From positions 42,821 to 106,820 of the forward strand of contig NZ_BILX01000017.1 of the NCBI RefSeq assembly GCF_004000785.1: a DNA stretch of 64,000 bases, read 5' to 3'. Position 1 is the stretch's first letter. Each line of letters begins with the position of its first letter. The stretch is from Paenibacillus ehimensis NBRC 15659. GTDB lineage: Bacteria > Bacillota > Bacilli > Paenibacillales > NBRC-103111. Shown here one piece after another: positions 9,483 through 17,649 of the stretch. The notes beneath the pieces were generated by a model. That model made no database searches and was not told the DNA's origin. It was given only the letters and a program-made list of their open reading frames with translations. Position numbers and translations under genes: made by a program.

Positions 9483-9808
9483 GTGGCCACCATATTGTAC
9501 AGCATGATCCACATGGAGCCGAAGACGACCAGCAGCAAAATGATCAAGCCCAAAATCAGGCTCACCAGGTTGTAACGAGGCTTTTTCTCCTCCCGCAGAT
9601 GCATGAAATAAATCAGCTGAACGACGAACTGGAGCACGGCCGCCGCCATCAGAACGAGGGTGTTCGCCACCCCCTGAAGCCAGCCGGACAGGACGACGGC
9701 AATAGGAATGATCGTCAATACGATGGAGAACAGGAAGCCGGTCGTATACGACTTCAAAGAGCCATGGCTCCCGGCGTCATGCGGATTGGTCAGGTCATGC
9801 GCTGCCAT
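9479..9808 (-). CDS. qoxD: aa3-type quinol oxidase subunit IV
   Basis: 109 residues with three transmembrane segments (about 25-45, 52-72, 85-107), typical of QoxD/CyoD-type subunit IV, which helps assemble and stabilise the oxidase. The stop of qoxC is directly adjacent (TAGATG), and its own stop overlaps the sco start by four bases, so translation is probably coupled on both sides. Identity rests on size, topology and position in the operon. Confidence 0.9.
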   Translation of the reverse strand: MAAHDLTNPHDAGSHGSLKSYTTGFLFSIVLTIIPIAVVLSGWLQGVANTLVLMAAAVLQFVVQLIYFMHLREEKKPRYNLVSLILGLIILLLVVFGSMWIMLYNMVAT

Positions 9809-10423
9809 CTATCTCACCCCCATCAAATAAACAATCGTAAATACGAAAATCCAGACGACATCAAGGAAATGCCAGAACAGGCTGATCACGTTCACTTTGC
9901 GCTTGGTTACCGGCGTAATGCCGTGTTTGGCCAGCTGAATGATCAATGCAATCATCCAGACCAATCCCAAGGAGACGTGAAGCCCATGAGTCCCGACCAA
10001 GGTAAAGAAAGCCGATAAAAACGCGCTCGTGCTAATGCTTGCTCCCTCGTGCACCAGATGAATAAATTCATTGACCTCCAGCACAATGAAAGCCGCACCG
10101 AGCAATACCGTCACCCCGAGCCATCCCATAAGGGCTTGCAGCTTGCCTTTGTGCATCGCAAGCACGGCAAGACCGCTTGTATAGCTGCTCGTGAGCAGAA
10201 TAAACGTGCTGGCCATAATCCCGCCTAGCTGAAACAGCTCTGCCGGTCCGGGCCCGCCGTTTCGGTTGCCCTGCAGGACGATATAGGCGGCAAACAAGGT
10301 GCCGAAAATAATCACATCCGTCATTAGATAGATCCAAAATCCGAAGGTGCGCATTTCCTCCAGATCCGGATGGTCGTGATGCTCCGAACTTAATACGTGG
10401 GCATGTCCGTTTACTTGAGCCAT
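9809..10423 (-). CDS. qoxC: aa3-type quinol oxidase subunit III
   Basis: 204 residues with five predicted helices and the subunit III features: FGFWIYLMTDVIIFGTLFA at the start, a central FHVS-like segment (GTHGLHVSLGLVWM) and a C-terminal FWHFLDVVWIFVFTIVYL. It belongs to the short bacterial QoxC/CyoC form. SD GGGGGT lies eight bases before the ATG, seven bases after qoxB. Confidence 0.94.
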   Translation of the reverse strand: MAQVNGHAHVLSSEHHDHPDLEEMRTFGFWIYLMTDVIIFGTLFAAYIVLQGNRNGGPGPAELFQLGGIMASTFILLTSSYTSGLAVLAMHKGKLQALMGWLGVTVLLGAAFIVLEVNEFIHLVHEGASISTSAFLSAFFTLVGTHGLHVSLGLVWMIALIIQLAKHGITPVTKRKVNVISLFWHFLDVVWIFVFTIVYLMGVR

Positions 10424-10430
10424 TCGTTCG

Positions 10431-12395
10431 TTACCCCCTCATCGCAGCTTCCGTGCGTTTAATTTCCTCAACAGGGATATAGTGATCGGTTTTGTAGTTG
10501 AAGGAATGAACAAGCATGCACAAGGCTACCCCCGCCAGACCGGATACCGTCAGCCAGAGCCAGTCGAATACAAACCCGAATCCGGCCGCAAACCAGAACA
10601 TCGACATCACAAAAGGAATCCCCGAATTGTTGGGCATATGAATCGGCTCCAGCTTCGCCGGGGCCGGAGCAAGCTGCCCGCGCGCTCTGCGCTGCTTCTC
10701 CTCCCACCATTCATCCTGCGAAGCTACCTGCGGCAGCGTGGCAAAATTATAGTGCGGCGCCGGAGAAGGAATCGACCATTCCAAGGTGCGTCCGTTCCAG
10801 GGGTCGCCCGATGCGTCTTTTTGATAATGCTTGAGGCTGTACACGATTTGCCAGACTTGAAACAGGAAGGCCAAGCCCATCAAAGCCGCTCCGACGGTGG
10901 ACACCAGGTTCAACTCCCACCAACCCTTATCCCATCCGTACGTCACAAGGCGCCGTGTCATCCCCATCAACCCGAGCACATATTGCGGCATGAAGCAGAC
11001 GTAAAATCCGATATTCCAGAACCCGAACGCCCATTTCCCTATACGTTCGTTCAGCTTGAAGCCGAACAGCTTGGGCCACCAATAATACAAACCGGCGAAA
11101 TAACCGAACACGACGCCGCCAATGATCGTATTGTGAAAATGCGCGATCAGGAAATAACTGTTATGGAATTGAAAATCCGCCGGAGCGACCGACAGAAGCA
11201 CCCCGGTCATCCCGCCGACAACAAAGCAAACGATAAAGCCGATCGTCCACAGCATGGGCGTCTCGAAGGTAATTTTGCCCCGGAACATCGTGAACAGCCA
11301 ATTGAACACTTTAACGCCGGTCGGGATGGCGATCAGCATCGTCGTAAGGGCAAAAAAGGAATTGACATCCGCGCCGGAGCCCATCGTAAAGAAGTGATGC
11401 GCCCATACGAGAAACGATAAAATACTGATGATCATCATGGCGTACACCATCGATTTGTAGCCGAACAGCTTTTTCTTCGCAAAGGTGGATACGATCTCCG
11501 AGAAAATGCCGAAGGCCGGCAGAATGATGATATATACTTCGGGGTGCCCCCACATCCAGATCAGATTGATATACATCATCGGATTGCCGCCGCCGTCGAG
11601 CGTAAAAAAATGCGCACCCAAATAGCGGTCCAGAAAGAGCAGCGCCAAGGTGGCCGTCAAAATCGGAAACGAAAATATAATCGCGATACAGCTCGACAGC
11701 ACCGACCAAGGGAACATGGGCATTTTCATCAGCTTCATGCCGGGTGCACGCATTTTCAGAATGGTCACGATAAAGTTGATGCCGGTCATCAAGCTGCCAA
11801 TCCCCGAAATCTGGATTCCCCAGATATAGAAATCTTGACCGACCCCCGGATTGAACATGCGTTCCGAATAAGGCGGGTAAGCGAGCCATCCCGAATCCGG
11901 CGATCCTCCGATGACAAAGGACAAGTTAAACAGCATCGCGCCCGCGAAAAATAACCAGAAGCTTAGCGCATTCAGGAAAGGATAAGCAACATCGCGCGCC
12001 CCGATCTGCAGCGGCACCACCACATTAAACAATCCGAACATGAACGGCATCGCCATGAACAAAATCATAATCACGCCATGCGTGGTAAAGATCTGATTGT
12101 AATGATCGGGCGCCAGGAAGTTCAGCTCCGGCATGGCCAGCTGCGCCCGCATCAGGAGCGCATCCACGCCGCCGCGGAACAGCATCAGAAAAGCGGCGAA
12201 TATATACAGGATGCCGATTTTTTTATGATCGACGGTCGTCAACCATTCACGCCACAGCCAGCGCCATTTTTTTAAATAGGTCAATCCGAATACAATGCCG
12301 ATAATGGTGATCACGATAGCGACATCCGCGCCGTAAATCAATGGATCGCCCGTCACAAAAAATTCCGAGGCAAAGCTTGATACTTTCTCCCACAT
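10431..12395 (-). CDS. qoxB: aa3-type menaquinol oxidase subunit I
   Basis: Catalytic heme-copper subunit that reduces O2 and pumps protons. Histidine ligands are visible: TTHGVIMIL (low-spin heme), WGHPEVYIIILPAFG (CuB histidine with the cross-linked tyrosine), WAHHFFTMG (CuB pair) and AHFHNTIIGG (both hemes). At 654 residues with extra N- and C-terminal helices it matches the QoxB/CyoB quinol-oxidase form rather than a minimal CtaD. SD AAGGAGAG precedes the ATG. It lies between qoxA and qoxC in a leftward operon. Confidence 0.95.
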   Translation of the reverse strand: MWEKVSSFASEFFVTGDPLIYGADVAIVITIIGIVFGLTYLKKWRWLWREWLTTVDHKKIGILYIFAAFLMLFRGGVDALLMRAQLAMPELNFLAPDHYNQIFTTHGVIMILFMAMPFMFGLFNVVVPLQIGARDVAYPFLNALSFWLFFAGAMLFNLSFVIGGSPDSGWLAYPPYSERMFNPGVGQDFYIWGIQISGIGSLMTGINFIVTILKMRAPGMKLMKMPMFPWSVLSSCIAIIFSFPILTATLALLFLDRYLGAHFFTLDGGGNPMMYINLIWMWGHPEVYIIILPAFGIFSEIVSTFAKKKLFGYKSMVYAMMIISILSFLVWAHHFFTMGSGADVNSFFALTTMLIAIPTGVKVFNWLFTMFRGKITFETPMLWTIGFIVCFVVGGMTGVLLSVAPADFQFHNSYFLIAHFHNTIIGGVVFGYFAGLYYWWPKLFGFKLNERIGKWAFGFWNIGFYVCFMPQYVLGLMGMTRRLVTYGWDKGWWELNLVSTVGAALMGLAFLFQVWQIVYSLKHYQKDASGDPWNGRTLEWSIPSPAPHYNFATLPQVASQDEWWEEKQRRARGQLAPAPAKLEPIHMPNNSGIPFVMSMFWFAAGFGFVFDWLWLTVSGLAGVALCMLVHSFNYKTDHYIPVEEIKRTEAAMRG

Positions 12396-12431
12396 GGATC
12401 ACTCTCTCCTTACATTTCGATTCGAAGCCCG

Positions 12432-13340
12432 CTACTCTTGGATCTTGATCTTCTGAATGTCCTTCCAGGACAAGCCGTGATTGTGCGAGGAAGCGTACTT
12501 TGTAACCGTCATATTGAACAATCCCTCAGGAAACGCAGAGAACGTCTTCACGTCCGAAGCGGAAGGCTTCGCCAGCTGCTGATAGCCTTCCAGCGTCAGC
12601 GCCGGCGACGATGCTTTGACCTCGCGTACCCATTGGTCAAACTCTTCCTGCGAAGTGGATTTCACATCAAAGAACATCTTGGCAAAATCTTTTCCGGTGA
12701 AGTTCGCGCCGGACCCCCAATATTGTCCGCGCTCGTCCGCTTGCAAATAAAGCGTCATCGCCATGCCGGACATCGCGTACATCTGCCCGCCGAGCTGCGG
12801 AATCCAGAACGAATTCATCGGCGAATCGGCCGTAATCTCGAAGCGGACCGGTACGCCCTTCGGGATCCGGACATGGTTCACGGTCGCGATTCCTTGCTCA
12901 GGATATTGGAATAACCATTTCCAGTCCAGCGAGGTGACTTGAACGGTCAGCGGTTGTTGATCCGATTCGAGCGGCTTGGACGGCTCCAGGGCGTACGTGC
13001 TTTTTATGGTAATAATGCCCAGAATGGTAATGATCACGATCGGAATCCCCCACCAGATCGTTTCCAGCTTCGTGCTGTGCTCCCAGTCCGGCGTATATTT
13101 CGCTTTTCTGCCTTTCTTGTCCCGGTAACGCCAAACGATGATTGCCGTGAGAACGAGGACAGGCACGATAATAATGGAAGTCAACAGCGTTGAAATCACC
13201 ATTAAATCCCGCTGCTGTTCGGCAATCGGCCCTTTGGGATCGAGCACGATCATCTTTTCCGCACACCCGGTGGTCGTCAAGAGCAGCAGCGCCAGCATGG
13301 ATACGGACGCAAACCAGCGGAGCGCTTTGGGTGTCTTCAT
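12432..13340 (-). CDS. qoxA: aa3-type menaquinol oxidase subunit II (no CuA site)
   Basis: Lipoprotein signal ending LLTTTGCAEK, two transmembrane helices (about 45-70 and 95-115), then a cupredoxin-fold outer domain. The shared QoxA segments VLDPKGPIAEQQ and SFWIPQLGGQMYAM are present. No cysteine remains in the cupredoxin domain, so there is no CuA, and electrons come from quinol rather than cytochrome c. An ATG at 13349 abuts the SD TAGGAG; the ATG at 13340 has nine-base spacing and is preferred. First gene of qoxABCD-sco-resA. Confidence 0.94.
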   Translation of the reverse strand: MKTPKALRWFASVSMLALLLLTTTGCAEKMIVLDPKGPIAEQQRDLMVISTLLTSIIIVPVLVLTAIIVWRYRDKKGRKAKYTPDWEHSTKLETIWWGIPIVIITILGIITIKSTYALEPSKPLESDQQPLTVQVTSLDWKWLFQYPEQGIATVNHVRIPKGVPVRFEITADSPMNSFWIPQLGGQMYAMSGMAMTLYLQADERGQYWGSGANFTGKDFAKMFFDVKSTSQEEFDQWVREVKASSPALTLEGYQQLAKPSASDVKTFSAFPEGLFNMTVTKYASSHNHGLSWKDIQKIKIQE

Positions 13341-13362
13341 GTTTCTCATCTCCTATCGCATT

Positions 13363-13380
13363 GCGTGATTATGATCACGC
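13363..13380. promoter_or_regulatory. GTGA-N6-TCAC palindrome before qoxA
   Basis: GCGTGATTATGATCACGC is a perfect 7-bp inverted repeat around TATG, 23 bases upstream of the qoxA ATG. The core GTGA-N6-TCAC has the spacing of CRP/FNR-family sites and of the Rex site (TTGTGAA-N4-TTCACAA). Both regulator types control respiratory genes in Firmicutes, so redox or oxygen control of the oxidase is a reasonable inference. Which protein binds cannot be read from the site. Confidence 0.5.
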
Positions 13381-13482
13381 CTTACTTTAAAGGGGATCGA
13401 TAGAGGTGTCACCATCCACTAACCAAGTCAAAAAACCGGCCATGTTCAACAAAATGAAACAAATACGACATCGTTTCTCCAT

Positions 13483-13513
13483 AAAAAAAGCTCTCCCTAA
13501 TCTTAGGAAGAGC
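13483..13513 (-). terminator. Intrinsic terminator upstream of the qox operon
   Basis: On the minus strand GCTCTTCCTAA pairs with TTAGGGAGAGC (13490-13513, one G.U pair, inner pairs opening as the loop), followed by a seven-base T tract (13483-13489). It ends any transcription arriving from the nitrilase and membrane-protein-remnant side before the qox operon. Confidence 0.8.
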
Positions 13514-13539
13514 CCAGCTTTGTACGATTCGATGCTTCC

Positions 13540-13862
13540 ATGAGCAGACGGCCATATCGCCCGCTTCATTTCATATGTTTTATACAGCGGCACGAAACCA
13601 AACATCAACAAACAGGCGACCAACGATATTAAGACCATATCTTTCCGCCGTACATCGGTTTTTGAAGCGACTCGTACGCAACGACCAGAATAGGCGGGAT
13701 AACAGCAAGTTGTTGGTATCCGGCATTCAAGCATAAGCCAATCCAGACGAAAGCCAGCGCCAGGAAGACGAGCATCTATTTGTACTGTCTTTTCACTTTC
13801 TACATCCACATGGCAATCGCGTATGCAATCGTCGTTGCTTTCCTTGAAACGGCAAAATCCAT
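13540..13862 (-). pseudogene. Remnant of a multi-helix membrane protein gene
   Basis: Three leftward pieces in different frames read as membrane-protein sequence: MDFAVSRKATTIAYAIAMWM ending in a stop (ATG at 13862), then LVFLALAFVWIGLCLNAGYQ continuing to a stop near YGGKIWS, then LISLVACLLMFGFVPLYKTY in a third frame. The 140-aa open frame over this stretch mixes these frames and is not itself convincing. Two or more frameshifts are needed to join them, so I read it as a decayed gene followed by the terminator at 13483. The family is not identified. Confidence 0.45.
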
Positions 13863-13962
13863 GTTCCTTGGCTCCCTTGTTCCTTTTACCTCCGCGAATC
13901 CCCGGCCGCGCCGAATACGTTGATTGACACTAGCAGAAAGTTGATTAGACTTTGCGGTATTT

Positions 13963-14916
13963 TCACGGCCCAACGGTTCGTACGATTTCTTGCTTTTTAT
14001 CGTTAACGATCAATTGAAACACATCCGGGCGGCTGTAATGGCCTGTAACATCAAAATCATAGCGGCTCTGTGCGACCTGGGAAAGATCCAGCGTTGCCAT
14101 GAGGATTCCTTCCTGGTTATAGAGCGGCTCAACGACATATTCGCCAAGCGGTCCGACAACGGCGCTGCCGCCTCTGCTCAAAATGTCGGCGTCGTCCTTG
14201 ATATCTTCGCAGCAAGCCAAATCCGTCGGATAAGAGGCCTTGGTCGCAAACTGATTGCACGAAATGACAAAGCAGCGGCCTTCACAAGCGATATGCCTTA
14301 TCGTCGCCTGCCACGTATCGCGGGCGTCTGCCGTAGGAGCCAAATAAATGTCGATGCCCTGCGCGTACATGGCCATACGGGCAAGCGGCATATAATTTTC
14401 CCAGCAGATCAAGCCGCCGATTCGCCCGAAAGGAGTATCGATGACGGTAAGCGTGCTGCCGTCCCCTTGTCCCCATAGGAGACGTTCGGAGCCCGTCGGA
14501 ACAAGCTTGCGGTGCTTCCCTAGAAGCCCACCGTCCGGTCCGATGTATACCATGGAATTGTATAACGTTCCGGTGCTAAATTCCCGGTCGCGCTCGACTG
14601 CGCCAATGACCAGATAAACCCCCAGCTCCTTCGCCAATTCGCCAAAAATTCCGGTTTCGGCTCCCGGGATGTCGATGGCGCTTGCCCAATACCGCTCCCA
14701 GTCCTTTCTCCCGTCGGCATTGCGGCTTCCTACCCGTGTACCGAAGCTTAAGCCTCGCGGATACCCCGGCAAGAATACTTCGGGAAAAACAATCAAATTT
14801 GCCCCTAGCCCGGCTGCCTCTCTCGTCATGCTTGCAATCTTGTCCATGGCCGATTGCTTATCGAACAACATGGGCGCCGCCTGAATCACCGCTACGTTCA
14901 CCTGATGATTTTTCAT
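13963..14916 (-). CDS. Nitrilase-superfamily carbon-nitrogen hydrolase
   Basis: The Glu-Lys-Cys triad is visible: FPEVFLPGYPRG (Glu), GKHRKLVPTGSERLLWG (Lys) and GGLICWENYMPLAR (Cys). The CWENYMPLAR signature is that of true nitrilases (nitrile to acid plus ammonia) more than of amidases. The ATG at 14916 has an AGGAGG-type SD seven bases upstream; the longer frame to 14973 lacks one. It follows the decarboxylase gene by 53 nt and is probably cotranscribed. An N-carbamoylputrescine amidase role beside an arginine decarboxylase would be attractive, but the Cys motif argues against it. Confidence 0.85.
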   Translation of the reverse strand: MKNHQVNVAVIQAAPMLFDKQSAMDKIASMTREAAGLGANLIVFPEVFLPGYPRGLSFGTRVGSRNADGRKDWERYWASAIDIPGAETGIFGELAKELGVYLVIGAVERDREFSTGTLYNSMVYIGPDGGLLGKHRKLVPTGSERLLWGQGDGSTLTVIDTPFGRIGGLICWENYMPLARMAMYAQGIDIYLAPTADARDTWQATIRHIACEGRCFVISCNQFATKASYPTDLACCEDIKDDADILSRGGSAVVGPLGEYVVEPLYNQEGILMATLDLSQVAQSRYDFDVTGHYSRPDVFQLIVNDKKQEIVRTVGP

Positions 14917-14969
14917 TCCATCCTCCTCCTCGCCACATGAATGGCCGAAAGTCGTCCCCGCGATCCGTC

Positions 14970-16484
14970 TCAATCCGGAATGATGTAGCCGGAACGCCTC
15001 CCCGGCGCCTTGTCTTGTTGCCGGGGAGCAGCGACAACTCTGACCTTTTGGATGTCCGGATCTTCCGGCCCCTTTACCGGCAGACCTGCTTCCACATGCC
15101 GCTTAATATAATCTACGATTTCCTGCGTGATGACCTGTCCGGGCATCAGGATCGGAATTCCCGGAGGATACACGTATACGAATTCAGAAATAATACGCCC
15201 GCAGGCTTGTTCCAGCCATGCCTCTTCCGCAGGAGCATAAAAAGCTTCTCTGGGCGCTAACAAAAAACGTGAAGCAGCAGGAACGACGGCGTCCGAAACA
15301 CGTTTGTTACATTTTCCTTCGCCGCGGAATGCGTCCGACAATTGCCGCAAAGCCTGAAGCAGCCGGCGGACTTCCTGCTCCGTATCGCCCAGTGTGATCA
15401 GGCACAAAATATTCGTTAAATCGCTCAGCTCAACCTCAAGCTTGTACGTTTCCCTTAGCCATTGCTCCGCCGCGTACCCGGTCAGATTCAGCTGTTCCAG
15501 ATGAATGCAAAGCTTCGTCGGGTCATAACGAAATACACCGCGCTTTTCGCATATTTCCTCCCCGTAGCAGTACAGTCCGGGAATCTCATTGATTAGACGC
15601 CGGGCTTCCTGAGCCAATCGAATGGTTTGCCCCGTCAGGGCTTGCCCATGCAGAGCCAGCTGTCTTCTGGAAGTATCAAGCGAAGCCAGCAGCAGGTAAG
15701 AGGTCGAAGTTGTCGTAAGCATGCTCATGACCGTACGAATTCGCTTGATGCTCACCCGGTTGCCCTTGACATTCAGAATCGAGCTCTGCGTCATCGAAGC
15801 GCCAAGCTTATGCACGCTGGTTGCAGCCATATCCGCACCCGCTTGCATTGCGGACACAGGCAATTGCTCGTGAAAATGAAGCAGCGTCCCGTGCGCCTCG
15901 TCGACCAGCACCGGGATGTTGTAGCTGTGAACAAGCTCGACCATCTGACACAAATCTATGCTGGTCCCGTAATACGTCGGGTTGATGAGAAGCACGGCTT
16001 TTACATGCGGGTTCCTTTCGATGGCTTCCCGAATCGACTCTGTTGTAACCCCATGCTCAATGCCGAGCCGTTCATCCTTCTCCGGCTCCACCCATACGGG
16101 AACCGCCCCCGCAAAGATGACGGCGGACAAAATGGATTTATGCGCGTTTCGTGGAAGGATGATGGTGTCGCCGGGGGAGCAGACGGACATAATCATCGTC
16201 ATGATGGCCCCGGTGGTCCCTTGAACGGAAAACAGCGTATGGTCCGCTCCAAAAGCATCCGCGGCCAATCGCTCAGCCTCGCGAATCGCTCCTGCGGGCT
16301 GGTGAAGATCGTCGAGCGGAACAATATTGATCAGGTCAATGGACAAAGTGTTGTCACCCACAAAAGCCCGAAATTCCGGGTCTGCCCCCCTCCCTTTCTT
16401 GTGGCCCGGAATGTGGAATTGCAGCGGATCGTTTGCGGCGTGCTGCATCAGTGCCGTGAACAACGGTGTTCTGTGATGATCCAT
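14970..16484 (-). CDS. Orn/Lys/Arg decarboxylase-family PLP enzyme
   Basis: Fold-type I decarboxylase resembling Bacillus SpeA/YaaO. It begins with PLQFHIPGHKKGRGADP, has the substrate loop VQGTTGAIM, PRNAHKSI, LVDEAHGTLLHF, and the PLP lysine in TSVHKLGASMTQSS. The C-terminal domain ends with VYPPGIPILMPGQVIT. The 504-residue length fits the short Firmicute form, which makes agmatine, cadaverine or putrescine; substrate choice cannot be read. SD AAGGAAGG precedes the ATG. It is the first gene of the pair with the nitrilase. Confidence 0.88.
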   Translation of the reverse strand: MDHHRTPLFTALMQHAANDPLQFHIPGHKKGRGADPEFRAFVGDNTLSIDLINIVPLDDLHQPAGAIREAERLAADAFGADHTLFSVQGTTGAIMTMIMSVCSPGDTIILPRNAHKSILSAVIFAGAVPVWVEPEKDERLGIEHGVTTESIREAIERNPHVKAVLLINPTYYGTSIDLCQMVELVHSYNIPVLVDEAHGTLLHFHEQLPVSAMQAGADMAATSVHKLGASMTQSSILNVKGNRVSIKRIRTVMSMLTTTSTSYLLLASLDTSRRQLALHGQALTGQTIRLAQEARRLINEIPGLYCYGEEICEKRGVFRYDPTKLCIHLEQLNLTGYAAEQWLRETYKLEVELSDLTNILCLITLGDTEQEVRRLLQALRQLSDAFRGEGKCNKRVSDAVVPAASRFLLAPREAFYAPAEEAWLEQACGRIISEFVYVYPPGIPILMPGQVITQEIVDYIKRHVEAGLPVKGPEDPDIQKVRVVAAPRQQDKAPGRRSGYIIPD

Positions 16485-16707
16485 GCCATCCTTCCTTTCA
16501 GTTACGTTTTGTCCTGTAGATCAACCACGAATATAACGGCTGGGCTTCGGCCCGTAACCATCCATTCCACTTTTTTCTGCACCAACCGCTTCAGCGAGCG
16601 AAACGGATTGGTATATGACTTAGCCAATTGGATGGTTACTTTTGGGGAGAAATGGTTTACATTCATTAGCAGGCATCGCATCGCGGGGAGAACGGAGGTG
16701 GAACGCT

Positions 16708-17598
16708 GTGCTTTCAGAAGATACATTACACGGTGTGATGGTTCCTGTCGTTACGCCTTTTGATCGCAGCGGGGAGCTGGATATCCAATCGTTTGAAGAA
16801 CTGATTCGGCGTTTGATGAGCAAGGGAATTCACGGTCTTATTGTCAATGGAACGGCTGGGGAATCCCCGATGATCGAATCCAGCGAGCTTGAAATCCTGA
16901 TCGCAGCTGCGCGCCAAGCAATCGCAGCATCGCGAGCCATCCCGCTTATTGTAGGAATAGATGCAAGCAACACGTCAGCGACCGTTCGAAGGATGGCGCA
17001 AGCCAACTCACTTGGAGCCGATGCCGCTCTTGTTGCCGCGCCCGATTCCAATCTTACATCGCAGCAAGCCGTCATCCGGCATTTTCAAGCTTTAGCGGAA
17101 GCGGATCTGCCCATGATTTTGTGCGATCCCCCTCGTCGTACCGGGGGCGCGCTGGATGAGGAAACGGTAAGAGTCATTATGGGAATGGAGCATGTGATTG
17201 GACTAAAAGAGGGTTCAGGCAACATACGGCGTATGTTCCGACTGGCTCGAAGCATGTCCAAGCCGGTCTTATGCGGGGAGGATGAGCTTTTTTTTGCTTC
17301 CCTGTGCTGTGGAGCTAAAGGAGGAATTCTGGCAAGCGCCAACCTGGATAGCGAGCAGTTTGTGCAGGTGTACGAGCTTTTCCGGGCAGGAAAAATAGAG
17401 GAGTCCCATCAGTTGTTTCACCAGCTGCTGCCGCTTGTTCAATTTCTGTTCTCGGAGCCGACTCCCGCTCCATTGATGTGGCTTCTCTCTCAACGCGGAT
17501 ATATCCGCTCGGACCGGCTCCGCCTGCCTATGGCAGCGGTCAGCTGCGAAGCTGGCAGGAAGCATATTCGCCTGTTCCAGGGAAGCATGTGGAAATAA
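16708..17598 (+). CDS. DapA/NanA-family aldolase-like protein
   Basis: TIM-barrel dihydrodipicolinate synthase superfamily. Visible are VPVVTPFDRSGELDIQSFEE, the NGTAGESPM loop and the Schiff-base lysine in VIGLKEGSGNIRRM. The family's usual catalytic tyrosine segment (Y-N-x-P-x-R-T-G) reads CDPPRRTGG here, so the tyrosine is missing and true DHDPS activity is doubtful. The frame is open from 16642, but the GTG at 16708 has a GGAGGT SD and gives the normal length of 296 aa. It is followed by the histidine phosphatase gene after 51 nt. Confidence 0.85.
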   Translation: MLSEDTLHGVMVPVVTPFDRSGELDIQSFEELIRRLMSKGIHGLIVNGTAGESPMIESSELEILIAAARQAIAASRAIPLIVGIDASNTSATVRRMAQANSLGADAALVAAPDSNLTSQQAVIRHFQALAEADLPMILCDPPRRTGGALDEETVRVIMGMEHVIGLKEGSGNIRRMFRLARSMSKPVLCGEDELFFASLCCGAKGGILASANLDSEQFVQVYELFRAGKIEESHQLFHQLLPLVQFLFSEPTPAPLMWLLSQRGYIRSDRLRLPMAAVSCEAGRKHIRLFQGSMWK

Positions 17599-17649
17599 TC
17601 CCGCATCCAGACCCGCGGCAATATACACCATGAGGAGGCAATTAAAATA

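Noticed and set aside
10482..11420. 312-codon rightward frame opposite qoxB
   Set aside because: Shadow of the oxidase gene; highly charged and domain-free.
13387..13809. 140-codon leftward frame as an intact gene
   Set aside because: It joins pieces in different natural frames and covers the terminator at 13483; better read as a decayed gene.
15627..16763. 378-codon rightward frame opposite the decarboxylase
   Set aside because: Antisense shadow; no signature, and it overlaps the DapA-like start region.
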